Assembly (NCBI RefSeq): GCF_026914185.1
Contig: NC_070563.1
Coordinates: forward strand, 5,415,001 to 5,479,000
Length of the DNA stretch: 64,000 nt
Source: Puccinia triticina
Lineage: Eukaryota > Basidiomycota > Pucciniomycetes > Pucciniales > Pucciniaceae
Reading direction: 5' to 3'
The notes under the pieces are model-generated. The model saw nothing but the letters and a program-made list of their open reading frames with translations, searched no databases and was not told where the DNA came from. Of the stretch, positions 45,862 through 56,626 are shown piece by piece; the stretch's first letter is position 1, and each line of letters starts with the position of its first letter. The translations under genes and the position numbers were made by a program.

Positions 45862-46403
45862 ATTGTGGTTGAACCTTCAAGGACTGCTCATGCAGCTTGA
45901 TGCTTGAAATATGTAGCAGCTGGCCTTGCCTCAGCAAGGCAAACCAGCACTGGGCCTAGGTAGATTTGCCCACCTGGGCAGATGAGAGAACTCGGCAAGT
46001 TCTCAGCAAAACCTTTGTGGATGAGACATCTCATGAAGGGTGTACTTGTGCTAGATTTTTTTCAAGTTGATGCAGGTACCATTATAAAGCAGTCAAACCA
46101 TCCTTTGGCAGAATGAGCCCCCCTCATAAACCTATGGAAGAAACAAACATCAAAAACAAAGTCCCAGTGCCAAGGGGTTGCAAGAATGCATCCCCAAGAA
46201 AGTTCTGCTGCTTCCAGGACAGTGGAGTGTGTCACTTTCAGGCAGATACAGTCCCACCAACATCTAGCTTACTAAACCCAAGTATCTTGCCTTGGAGGGT
46301 TGACCCACAGCAAAGCGCCCACCGGGAGGAAAAGGTGGTGCCGGAGTGATGTCAAAAGCCTAGTATGTGAGCTTTGAAAATTCTCAGGTCTGCATGGGAA
46401 GTG
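45862..46403. other. Intergenic, no gene seen
   Basis: A 78-codon plus-strand frame (46113-46349) lacks motifs. Nothing supportable. Confidence 0.4.
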
Positions 46404-46565
46404 ATTGGAGGACTTCCCTTTGGTTTAAAATACCAGCTAGATCTAGCTAAACTCTATTTTTGATTTCTATTTTCTATTTTCAAAGGGGAGAAAAAGCAGT
46501 TTCTATGCTAAGAAATAGAAAATAGGAAATGGCCTGCTTTCTAACTTGGCAGGAAGTCCTCCAAT
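46404..46565. mobile_element. GGAGGACTTCC MITE, copy 2
   Basis: ATTGGAGGACTTCC at 46404-46417 and GGAAGTCCTCCAAT at 46552-46565 are perfect inverted ends. 162 bp, non-coding. Its right half is duplicated immediately downstream. Confidence 0.75.
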
Positions 46566-46815
46566 AAGCAGTTAGCACTGTCTTCTGATCATAGATGGGT
46601 TTGTGTTCCTTGTGATTTATTTTAGGGGCATTCAAATTTACACTTCACAGAATCAAACCAAGAAATAGGAGATAGGAAATGGCCTGCTTTCTAAATTAGA
46701 GGGAAGTCCTCCATTGAGCAGTTATCACTGTCTTTTGATCATAGATGGGTTTTTGTTCTTTGTGATGTATTTTAGGGGCACTAGTAGGGGCATCCAAATT
46801 TACACTTCACAGAAT
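46509..46815 (+). repeat. Tandem duplication of about 150 bp including a MITE end
   Basis: The block starting aagaaatagaaaataggaaatgg and ending aatttacacttcacagaatcaa occurs twice, offset by about 150 bp. Both copies include ggaagtcctcca, gatcatagatgggttt and ttttaggggca. The second copy has a small internal repeat. Confidence 0.8.
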
Positions 46816-49800
46816 CAAAAATGCATAAAACTTGCATGCATAGTTTTTTTTAGGCAGAATTAGCTGGTTTGTCTGCCAAAATAGATTATGCAGATTGATA
46901 TGATTCAATGCAGCTCACTGGCAAGCTACAATGTTGAGTCTGATACACCAGTCTATCAGCAATAGCAGCATGCAGAATAGCTGGATACTACACAAACTAA
47001 TGTGATTTTCCAATTAGCTGTTGGTGGTATTAAGCTAAAAGTAACCACACCAACTACCCTGTTTTATGCCACTTATTAGTTGGTTTTTCTGCTAGAACAT
47101 AAGTGGTATAATTACTAACACTATGGCAGAAGCAGAAAAACACCACTAGGGCCTGCTAGCACAAGGTGGCCATAATTTATTGTGGCAGAATTGGACCTTT
47201 AGCTTAGCTGCCCACTGTTGAGCTCAAATTTGAATATTCTTATTGTGATGCATGTAGAAAATAACAATGTGGACCCATTGCTAGGTACCCAGCACTGCCC
47301 TGCACCTTCTGGGAGGTGCCTCCTGCAGTGCTGGGTGCCTATTTTTTTTTGGAAACAGTGTTGTGGTAGCTGGGTACCACCTCTAAGTACCAATTGACTT
47401 CCCCCAGCCAGGGGGCGGGTATCCCTGGTCCTTGGTGCGCTTTGAACCCTCCTTGATAACCAAAACCAACAGGTCATCAAGGAAAGTGAGAATCCTTGAT
47501 GACCTGGACAGAAAATTACCATCAAGAGGAGTTGGTACCTAGGCCTGAGTCTAACTGTTTATTTTCTAGATCTGTTTGAAATTCATAAAAATTGGCTCCA
47601 GATCTCTACTGCACAGCTATCACCATCACACACTAATCCATTAGGGGCACAATAAGAATTCTCATTTCACCCTGCACAAACTTTTGTAGCTCACAGGGGA
47701 CTTACAACTTGCTAAATTTAGCCTAAAATTCAAGAAAGAAATCATCCCAAGAAACCTCATAGTGATACTCGCAAGCTCCCACAATCATTTCTGGGTCCAG
47801 TCAAAACTGTGAAACGGCATACCCCTCCGTGGAAGCCCTTTGCTATGCAGTTTCACAGGTTATGCCCTTATGGAAAAACCTGTCCACCAGGGGATATTTT
47901 GACACACGCTCCAGAGAGTGACATACTGTACCCTTTTTTGGTAACTGTGCCGGATGCCTTTGACAAAATTAGTGTAAGAATTAATGATACATTCTGGAAC
48001 TAATCCACAAATGATCTGAAACTGATCCTGGATTCATACATAAATCATGCAGAAGTCATGCAGAAGTCAACTGGAATGCAACTGGAACACAGTTGAAACC
48101 ACTAAGACACAATGGCCACAATCAAATCATAATTCAATTTGAACTGTTTGTTAATTGTGATGAATTCTTGGGGTTCAATTCATATTGTTTACATGCACAT
48201 GAAGGTGGTCATTGTTTTCACTTTGCTACAGTAGCCCTCATGTGCGCACGTAAAAGGTTGTCAAAAATTGCAGGTTGGGCCTCCCGCAGATCAAAAACAT
48301 GTACACCCCTGTTAGAATGATGTGAAAGGCCCATCTTAATTGGCATATTTCCCTAAAGAAGGCCGGTATCATCTAGAATTGAGCCAAAAAAGGATGAAAT
48401 TAGGGTGAAAATATGAGTCAAGTCAAGCTTGGAGGTGCATGCTACCAGATTTCAGCTAGACATCCTGGCTTCTCAACAGATATAAGCTTGTGAGTTGTTT
48501 TTGTGTTTGTTTGTTTTCAAATGTCTCCATGCACATGCATGTGAGCTGTTTTCCACTTTGTCCATGTCACCTTCGTGTACGCGCGTACATTGGGGTGACA
48601 GATCACTGGAGGGGCCTTTCACAGCTCCATTGCAAGTACAAACTGGTCAGAAATCCATTAAAGCCCCCGCGAGCCAAATTTACCTTGTGTGAAACCCCTT
48701 GCACATACAGAAATTGATCAACAGAAATTTGCCATAAATGATTAATTGTTGGGCATTGATTGACTACCATTTCATTACAGGTTGTGATTAAGTTATCCTT
48801 AGAAAATTAAAGGGTCCTACACAACATTGCACAAGGTCCTGTGGCAATTCTGCATCACTTCTGACATACTTCCCATTGACTTCTGAAGAATTTATCAATC
48901 ATCTACTAATCCACATCTGACTCACATCCAACCCAGAACAACATGAAATCAGACTCTGAACTTTCTGGAGAGTGCGTCAAAGTCTCCCCTGGTGTGTCTA
49001 AGGGCAGACTAGTGAAAATTATGTGGTTTGACAGGTTTTGGTTGGATTATCAATTTTTTGAGTTTCCAAATGTATAGAGCAAATATTTCAAAAGGAATCA
49101 TTCATTGTAACATGAATATGTATGATTCAGGAAGAAAGAACACACTGTAAGTGCTATCCGTTTAGAAATCTCAAAAATCAAAACAAAAAACTCAGACAAG
49201 AAACATAAATCAAGGATTAAACTAAATCAGGAAAAGGTTTGCAACTTGGGCCCAAAAAGGATTGGGTGATTGGCTTGAAATAATCTTTTATTCCAGCTTG
49301 TTGACCGCCAAAGTGGATACTTTTCAAAAATTCCTGTTGGATTACCTCTGAGTCCAACTGAGGAACCAAATTGGGGAACTGAGTGTTGTCCTCATCCATT
49401 TAATCCAAGGACAGAAGCATCTTTGAGATCATTTGGCACATTTTTGATTTATTGGGAGGAGTGACCTTTTGTTTGTTGTCATCAATTTTGTTCCCTCAGA
49501 GGCTGTTTTTTACAACTCACCACTTCTTTGTAACTCTAGTACTCCTTCCCTGAGTTCTTGAGTTGTGGTGGACATGTGCAGCTGTGATGTGTGAGCGCTA
49601 CCAGGTGCGCCAACCGCATGTACATATGTAATTACATAAGCAAACTGTGAAAATTTTTGAATTCAGGATCCCCCTTGTATCAGGAGGATACACAGACTTC
49701 AGACAACCAGAACCACACCCCAGATAACCCAGGATCACCACCAAAGAGGATACCACGCTCCCAGTACACCTACCATCACAAGCGCCTAGGACAAGGGTGA
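46816..49800. other. Intergenic, repeat-like, no gene
   Basis: Stops in all frames. Noted: an inverted pair around 47,283-47,340 (ggtacccagcactgcc ... gcagtgctgggtgcc), a gatgacctgg/ggtcatcaagg pair near 47,470-47,510 recalling the centre of fold-back element 2, and a patch near 48,960 shared with 31,616. None supports a gene. Confidence 0.45.
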
Positions 49801-49804
49801 AAGC

Positions 49805-50215
49805 GCTGTGCTTCAAAAAGCGCAGCGCAGCGGTTTTAGTGGCCGCTGCGCTGCGCTGAAAGTAGCGGCCCTGCCCGCTGTTCTACCGCTTCTTGGGTCT
49901 GGCCAGAAGCGGGGACCCACTACTTTCAGCGGTAGCGCGGCGGAACCATTTCTGCGCTACCGCTTTTTGAGCTGGCTACGTAGCGCTCCCCTGCTGCCAG
50001 CCAAAAAAGCGCAGCTGCTTTGGTGGCCGCTGCGGGGCACTGAAAGGAGCGGCCCTGCCACTTTCTGGGTTGGGGAAAAAGCAGGGGCCTGCTATTTGCA
50101 GCGGTAGCGCAGCGGTAGCGCAGCGGTAGCGCAGCGGTAGCGCAGCGGGACTGGCCCTGCGCTACTGATTTTTGGGCTGACCGCGCAGCGGTTCCCCGCT
50201 GCGCTGCGCTAAAAG
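49805..50215. repeat. GC-rich GCAGCG block with 11-bp minisatellite
   Basis: Built from gcgcagcg/cgctgcgc motifs in both orientations. From 50101 the unit gcggtagcgca is repeated four times in a row (11-bp period) before the pattern breaks. A related patch lies at about 50,690-50,745. Non-coding. Confidence 0.75.
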
Positions 50216-50805
50216 ACCGCTTTTTTGTAGCTCAGCACAGCTTTTCAGTTTTGCCTGGGATATTGACAGTAAGTATACTATTTCTTTGAACCTTGCTTAT
50301 ACAGAGTGAAACTCTGTGTCTCTTGACTGTTTATTCTTTATTGCTCCTCACCTCAAATCTACTCAAGATCAAGGTTACTCTGTTAATCCTAGACCTAGTC
50401 TAAAAATCAGATCAGATTATTTTACTATTATGTGTCCCCCACCGTTTCCTTGGTGCCCATTGTCCTGGAGGCGGTAGCCCCTGTTGGTCTGGTACAGCTG
50501 TCCTTACTACTTTTACAGGTTGTTCAAGTTGACTTTGAGGATCCTCTTACAAAGAGCAGATAGACCCCCTCCATTCTCTTTCTCTCTCTCTCCCTTCTTC
50601 TGTTTTTAGTTCTTTATCACAAGAAATAAAACCAGTGCCTTCCCATTTTCTTGTGCCCTGTTGTCATTTCAGAGAAACAGGCTCACAGCTGTGCTGCCGC
50701 TTTTTGGGCGGGAAGCGCATTGGTCCCCCGCTGCGCTATGCTAAAAGGGTGATTTTTATAGCTTAGAGTAGTGTTTAAACCCTTTCTCAAATCATGGTTC
50801 ATCTT
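50216..50805. other. Intergenic, no gene seen
   Basis: Contains a CT-rich run near 50,570-50,600 and a second short GCAGCG-like patch. Nothing else. Confidence 0.4.
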
Positions 50806-51055
50806 CCACCAGGTGTGCCTCCACCTGAACTGTTCATCAGACCGTTTGCGTTAGCTCACAGCATGATCTTCACTGCCCTACGTTAATATCATAATGTTGT
50901 TCTCATTCTCATTCATCTCATTGTTTCCAATATCATTCAACTCACTCAAAGTTATACACTTGGTCTGCATGTGTGCCTTCACCTGAACTGCTCATCAGAG
51001 TCCAGACCATTTGCGTTAGCTCACAGCATCATCTTTGCTGCCCTAGGTGTTTGCC
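50806..51055 (+). repeat. Partial tandem duplication, about 160-bp offset
   Basis: tgtgcctccacctgaactg...ttgcgttagctcacagcatgatc (from about 50,813) recurs as tgtgccttcacctgaactg...ttgcgttagctcacagcatcatc (from about 50,972), separated by AT-rich DNA. Confidence 0.75.
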
Positions 51056-51884
51056 CTTGTTGTCCATTATACAGGGGGAATTTCCTGCTTGGCAAGCCCA
51101 TGCGGAAAAGGGTCCAATAAAGCTTGAGGTATGTACCCCAACTGGCCGCGGAGTTTTCCTGCTGGGCAAGCAGGTGGGAAGCCAGGTTGGCACCCAGTGC
51201 GCGCCCAGCCAAATGCAAACAAGAGCATTCACAAATGGCTTGCGCGCACTCAGCGCTAAGTTGATGCCAACAACCCACACAAGGGTCAAAAGTGTTGTGC
51301 AGCCTCTTCTACTGGAAGGATTTGGAGTGTCCTTTGTGAATATAACAGAAACATTAATCAATTGTAGTCCAATATCCTGAATTCTGAAAGAGATGGCCTT
51401 AACTGAATGTGGTAGGATTGAATGGAGTTTTATCTGGCTAGGGAAACTTTCAGTTTGTCACAGATTCTTTCAAAAATTTCATCCTGATCCAGAAAATGGA
51501 ATTCCTTCTTGTTAGGGTGGACATTGGGATCTACTTGATTGGGTGCAATTTCCAAACAAATGTACATAAAAGGGAACTGCCTTTAAGTTTTGGGAGGATT
51601 GATAGATACATAATTTCAAGCGGCTTTTGCAATGGACATCTACCAGACAGTTTGCAGCAAAGTAATTCAGCATTTTTCTTCTCCTTGGGGTGAGACAGCA
51701 CAGCAATACTTCGGACTCACTGTTGATAAATATCATTGTAGTTGCTTTTTTTGCAGTGTAATTTGCAGTGTAGAAATAACCAACCACCTTAAAGCCAAGC
51801 TTCTTGTCTGTAAATTCCAGATGCATCAACTCTTTCTTGAGAGTTTTGGAAAATAGTTGACTGATTTTTTCCAGGTAGCGCTTG
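51056..51884. other. Intergenic, no gene seen
   Basis: A 135-codon frame (50973-51380 +) and a 105-codon frame (51512-51829 -) exist but show no motif or splice context. I leave them uncalled. Confidence 0.4.
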
Positions 51885-52275
51885 CTGTAGGACTGTAGAG
51901 CCTTTTTGACTGGAAAGATTCCCTTCCAGTCGGGGGGCTGTAGAGCCTCTTTGACTGGAAGGATTCCCTTCTGGCCGAAGGGGCTCTACAGCCTCTTTGA
52001 ATGGAAGGATTCCCTTCCGGTTGAAGGGGCTCTACAGCCTCTTCAACTGGAAGGATTACCTTCTGGTTGAAGGGGCTCTACAGCCTCTTTGACTGGAATT
52101 CCCTTCCGGTCAAAGGGGCTGTAGAGCCTCTTTGAATTCCATTCCAGTCAAAGAGGCTCTACAGCCCCTTTGACCAGAAGGGAATCCTTTCAGTCAAAGA
52201 GGCTCTACAGCCTCTCTGACTGGAGGGAATCCCTTCCAGTCAAAAGGGCTGTAAACCCTACCAACTGGAAGGAAT
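51885..52275. repeat. 46-bp tandem array with an orientation switch
   Basis: Units such as ggctctacagcctctttga plus ggaaggattcccttc repeat every 46 bp (landmark ctctaca at 51984, 52030, 52076). Near 52,125-52,145 the orientation flips, so the array is palindromic overall, and each unit has its own small inverted pair (ggaaggattcccttcc). Confidence 0.85.
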
Positions 52276-52745
52276 ACCTTCCAGTAGACAAGAATACAAA
52301 TAGGGTGTCCGTTTTCACAATTGATTTTCCCCCACGCTCCCCCACCTAGGCACTTTAGAGCCACAGGGGAGTGTCAATGGCAATGGGGGCTGAGCATACT
52401 GGTTAGCGGGATTTGTGCCAGCCCTACTGAGTTGGCTAAAACCATAAACTCATGGTTTTTGGTTCAATAAACAGGGGAAACCCATGAGTTACAGGTTTTA
52501 GTAAGCTCATGTTGAGGATTTGGCCAAAACTGATGTTGATTTCTGGGATAGATGTTTTTTTCCGCAACAGTGAAGGAATATTCTGGTTTTGGTTGGAATA
52601 TTTATGTGGTTTTAAAATTTTGCAGGCAGGTCAGTTTTTCAGATGAACAAGAGCCAGGGCTGCAGGTGTGGGTTCAAAACCTTTCTTATGTGAACACTTG
52701 CACAAACAACCGATCCTGCTCTAACTTTTGAGCTTACAAATCAAT
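52276..52745. other. Intergenic, no gene seen
   Basis: AT-rich, no open frame worth calling. Confidence 0.4.
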
Positions 52746-52912
52746 GGAGGACTTCTGGTCAATCTGGAAAGTCAGACCTGAGCCAACAGATTTCAGATTT
52801 TGCAGGGAAATCTAGGTCCCCAAAGATCCCCAAAGCAATCCAGAGTTTCAAATGTCAGATTTCCCAGCAAAATCTGAAATTCTGGATTTATTCAGTTGAC
52901 AGGAAGTCCTCA
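52746..52912. mobile_element. GGAGGACTTCC MITE, diverged copy 3
   Basis: Left end ggaggacttctggtca, right end tgacaggaagtcctc; the arms continue inward (agattttgcagggaaatct against agatttcccagcaaaatct). 167 bp, non-coding. Confidence 0.6.
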
Positions 52913-53457
52913 GCTATTAGTCTTCTTGGAAAATATAACCACCAACTCTGTTAACCCAAACATACTACAAATACATAAACTATAAACTATCTATTTTTTT
53001 CTCCTACTGTTCACTGGTTGAACTTTCCATCTTCCTTCTTGGTTTCTTTTTTCTTTCATGTTTCCAGAATTTCCTGTATTGATCTGTCCCAACATGCATT
53101 ATACATGGTAGCCCAGTTCATAATGGTGACTTTGAACAATTTCTAACACATTTCATCTTAAATTTTGTACACATTTTTAACCATCAGCAAATTTAGTGTC
53201 AGAAGCATCTGAGAAACCTGAAAAATTTACAAAATTCAAATGGTAAATGGGATAAAAAAAGTGTTGAAAATCCAATGCAAATAGGGCTGGTACACTTCTG
53301 ACAAGATAGTTCTCTTTTTTTTTTTGATAGAATTTCATGTGGAATTACTGAATATGTATCAAGTCAAAAGATAATTCATTGATGTGACAGATATCCACAT
53401 TATCACTGTCAGGAAGTCGTAGCATGCGTCAAATATGTTTTTAGGTACAAGTTCCAT
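52913..53457. other. Intergenic with a decayed copy of a gene promoter
   Basis: From about 53,315 (tttttgatagaatttcatgt...gatgtgacagatatcc...gcgtcaaatatgttttta) the sequence parallels 54,195-54,360, the region upstream of the secreted-protein gene at 54549. It looks like an old duplication of that promoter. Confidence 0.5.
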
Positions 53458-53467
53458 GAGGCAACCC

Positions 53468-54108
53468 GAGCTTAACTAAGTCTCTCCAAGGAGGCGCAAA
53501 GCGCCTCCAAAGGAGAGGCTTACCTCTAAAGTCACACCATTGGCCCTACAAACTCAAGAATTTCTGGCAAAAAAAACCTATTTTCTTTTCAAAATGTTTT
53601 TCAAAATGTAGTTTTTAGTTTAAAAAAGATCTGAGTAGACAGACTTGTAGCCTGCAATCTCAGCTTCCATTTCACCATTTTCTACCCAACTGGCCCCCAT
53701 GATTACTAGCCCACTCCTCCTGCCCTGGAGTGGTTCTGGAGTGGTGATCCAGCCGTTTTGGGGCTCAAAATTTGAAATTCCCTGAGCCCGCGCGGTCTCG
53801 AAGGGGGGGATTGGTCACATAAATCTGCCATGTAAAAAAATTTACAGGACGTTTCTTACCAGGGGGGGATGGATATGGGGGAGTTTGAAGTGGGCAAAAA
53901 TAAGCTAAGAAGCTTGCCATTCCAATGGTGCAAAGGGCGCGGGATGAATCAAGAGGAAACAGGGAGGTATTGGGGAAAATGGCGGAGCGTAGGGTCCTCC
54001 CTGCCATTTGTCTCGATCCTGTAGGGCGAGACATGCGACTTTACAGGCAAGTCCCTCCTTCGGAGGTCGCTACGCTCCCCCGAGGAGGGTACGCTTGTGT
54101 TAAGTTCG
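53468..54108. mobile_element. Non-autonomous element, 641 bp, with 10-bp target duplication
   Basis: GAGGCAACCC stands at 53458-53467 and again at 54109-54118. Between them the ends are inverted and similar (gagcttaactaag against cgaacttaacacaag). Subterminal hairpins are present on both sides (ggaggcgcaaagcgcctcc; ctccttcggaggtcg). No transposase. The length of the duplication suggests a Mutator-like element (9-10 bp), which this window also contains in autonomous-looking form. Confidence 0.7.
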
Positions 54109-54194
54109 GAGGCAACCCAGCACAAGTAGAGGGTGGGTGAAGCACTGGAAGCGAAAATTTAATGTCTTATTAACACATGTTCTACTTCGGACTA

Positions 54195-54548
54195 GCCAGT
54201 TTGTTTTTTGATAGATTGTTATGCGGAAATACTGACTATGAGCTCGGAAGGTAATCGATGTGACAGATGTCGTCAATGTCCTGTATAAAAGGGAGGCCGT
54301 CAGTGAGTCTTATCAGTTCACCGCGTCAAGTGTGTTTTGGGGAATAAGTTGCGTGGAGACGATCTAGCACATATCATTCGAGGTGGATGAAGCATTAGGT
54401 ACTAGAGGCACCCGCAAATGATTTCTGGTTTTCGAGAACTACCCAGGGAAGTCTCCATTTATATAAGAAAGTGATCTGTCTCCAATAATCTGGATCTTTG
54501 ATTGTTAATTAAAGTGCCCGACATAACAAATCAAGTTGGACCGACGAG
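54195..54548 (+). promoter_or_regulatory. Upstream region of the secreted-protein gene, with TATA motif
   Basis: TATAAAA at 54284-54290 lies about 260 nt before the ATG at 54549. The first half of this region has a diverged duplicate at 53,315-53,467. Confidence 0.4.
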
Positions 54549-56287
54549 ATGATCCGATCAACCAGATCTTTCCTTTTTATCGCTTTTTACATCTTGAGAA
54601 CTAGCCAGCTTGCACTATCCGGTCCGATGTATGTAGATATCAGCAAACGTGAAACCGGGGAGTCCAAGAGTACGATTGATTGATTCATTTTTCTTTCGGG
54701 GGAGTTCCTTAAACTTACTTTTTCATGCTTCTCTACTCGCTGTTGTGAGGTGTAGTTGTGACGCCGCCCGTGTCCACTATGCAATCCGGATCTGAAAATA
54801 ATCTCAGCATAAACTTATCCAAGCAAGGACCGCCATTAGAATGTCATAGCGATGATCAGTTAAGTGCACTTGAGGGGAAGGACATCAGCCCCCATCTGGA
54901 ATTAATTTCGGCAAAAAAAGGTACATTGTTCTTGTTTGCTTTGTTGATAGAGCTCGTCCACCTTGATCCAAATCGACTTTCCCTTTGATACAGATTTGAA
55001 TCATAATCCGATGGAAGAAATTAATAAGCATCTGATCAAATTTTCCAAGCCTGTAAAAGACAGGAAAGATGAAAGTAAAAGAGTGAAAGCTGCCGCTGAA
55101 AATTTGAAACGGCTTCCTTCTTATCTAGGTCTAGGGGTTGGGGAGCCTGGAATCAGAGCGTTAAAAAAACTACCAAACATAGTCGCCCAAAGATCAGAAA
55201 AGAACCTTAATAATGCAGTGGAGGCGCAAATTCCAACTTGGAAGGATTTACAAGCAAAATTTATCCTTCACAAGTGCAACCACCCAGAGGAAGATACAGC
55301 AATCAAGATGGAGTTGCTAAAATCATTATTTGTTTTAGGAGATCATATATATGGAAACAAGCTGCTCACTATTGAGGAGATTCAGCAATTTGAAATCTTC
55401 AAGCCAACAACTGTCATCAAGCTGGTCCAGTTTTATGTTGAGCTTCTCATCTCCAGTAAAGGAGAGCATCTCGGGGGAAGTTCCAAATGGGTGAAGCCTT
55501 GGATAGGTGACCTAATAAAAAACCCTGCTTTGAAACACTTCCGCAGATCCATAATAGGTAAGTTTTTGATCTGCTTTGTAAAATGGACGTTTGATGTGGC
55601 TAAAATTTGACTGACTGTGTGCTTGTCCAATATACTTCCCTGCATTTCAACTCCAAACACAAACACTGATTGTGGAATGATAATTCTACAGCCCTTGAAG
55701 AACCACATCAAAAATACCTTGAATATCTGATCCTGAAAACCATAATAGAAAATCATCAACTTCTATCCCCAAAAAATGGTGAATTGATGCATGCAACAGA
55801 AATTAACTTTTGGAAATCATTTTTGAAGGAAGATTGGGTCAAGGATGAAGATGCGTGTTTGCTCCATCCAGCAGGTAAAATTATAAAAGAAGAAGGGACA
55901 ATTCACAATCCAGCAGATGAAATTACAAAAGAAGAAGAGTATTTGCCCAATCAAGCAGATAAGAATATAAAATTAAGTGAAAAATTCAATTCAGATATAT
56001 GGTTGATAGCTGCCATTGTGAAGAGCGGTAAAAAAAAGAGAACCAAGAATTTTTACAACTCAACATCATCTTACATCCTAATATTCCTCAGGTCTTACTC
56101 TCCTCATAGGATTCCAGCAGAAAGTTGGCCTACCAAAAAGTCTTGGGTTACAAAGTACTTGATTCAGCCCCAAAGGACCATAAACTACCTGGTCAAAAAA
56201 AGCCTGGATCCTGCCAGGCTGAAAAGGTTGAAGGCATTAGCAAAGAATAGGCTGTGGAGAACTCCAATATTTGAATGGAAGTTTTGA
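54549..56287 (+). CDS. Predicted secreted protein, rust-specific type, 4 exons
   Basis: Exons 54549-54648, 54756-54920, 54994-55557 and 55692-56287 give 474 residues with consistent phases. The last two introns (GTACAT...ATACAG, GTAAGT...CTACAG) are clear. The first is inferred from phase and uses a weaker GTGAAA donor. The N-terminus MIRSTRSFLFIAFYILRTSQLALS is a plausible signal peptide. The mature chain is Lys/Leu/Glu-rich and helical: LPSYLGLGVGEPGIRALKKLP, then VQFYVELLISSKGEHLGG (similar to part of the protein at 27934), then a short repeat-like acidic/basic stretch (AGKIIKEEGTIHNPADEITKEEE). The end is basic. No known domain. Secretion and possible host-interaction role are inference from the signal peptide and rust context. 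Confidence 0.65.
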
Positions 56288-56626
56288 TCTTACTTGGAAA
56301 GTGTTCTCACAAATCTGGATGCAGTATAACCTAATTCTTTATCATAAGTTGATAGTGGTAGAATATTCTAGATTTGTTATCACCTTTGCCTCTTCACTTG
56401 AATAATATCTTTTTGCCTTCAATGCGTAACCTTCAAACCACCCCTTTCAATCTTAAATAATCTGATTCATAAACTGGAATAGCCAGATTTCTCCCACTTG
56501 GGATGTTTAGAAACCCAAGTCATAACTCATCTGGAGTTTATTTGATATGATTGAGGATCTTTGCTAGCCTCACACAATTTCCTCCTTTGGAGGTCTGCTT
56601 TGCATTGCAAGGGGTGGCAGGTGTTA
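56288..56626. other. Intergenic
   Basis: 3' flank of the preceding gene; AT-rich; no further feature. Confidence 0.4.

Noticed and set aside
50973..51380. 135-codon plus-strand ORF
   Set aside because: No motif, overlaps opposite-strand frames and starts inside a repeat; not supportable as a gene.
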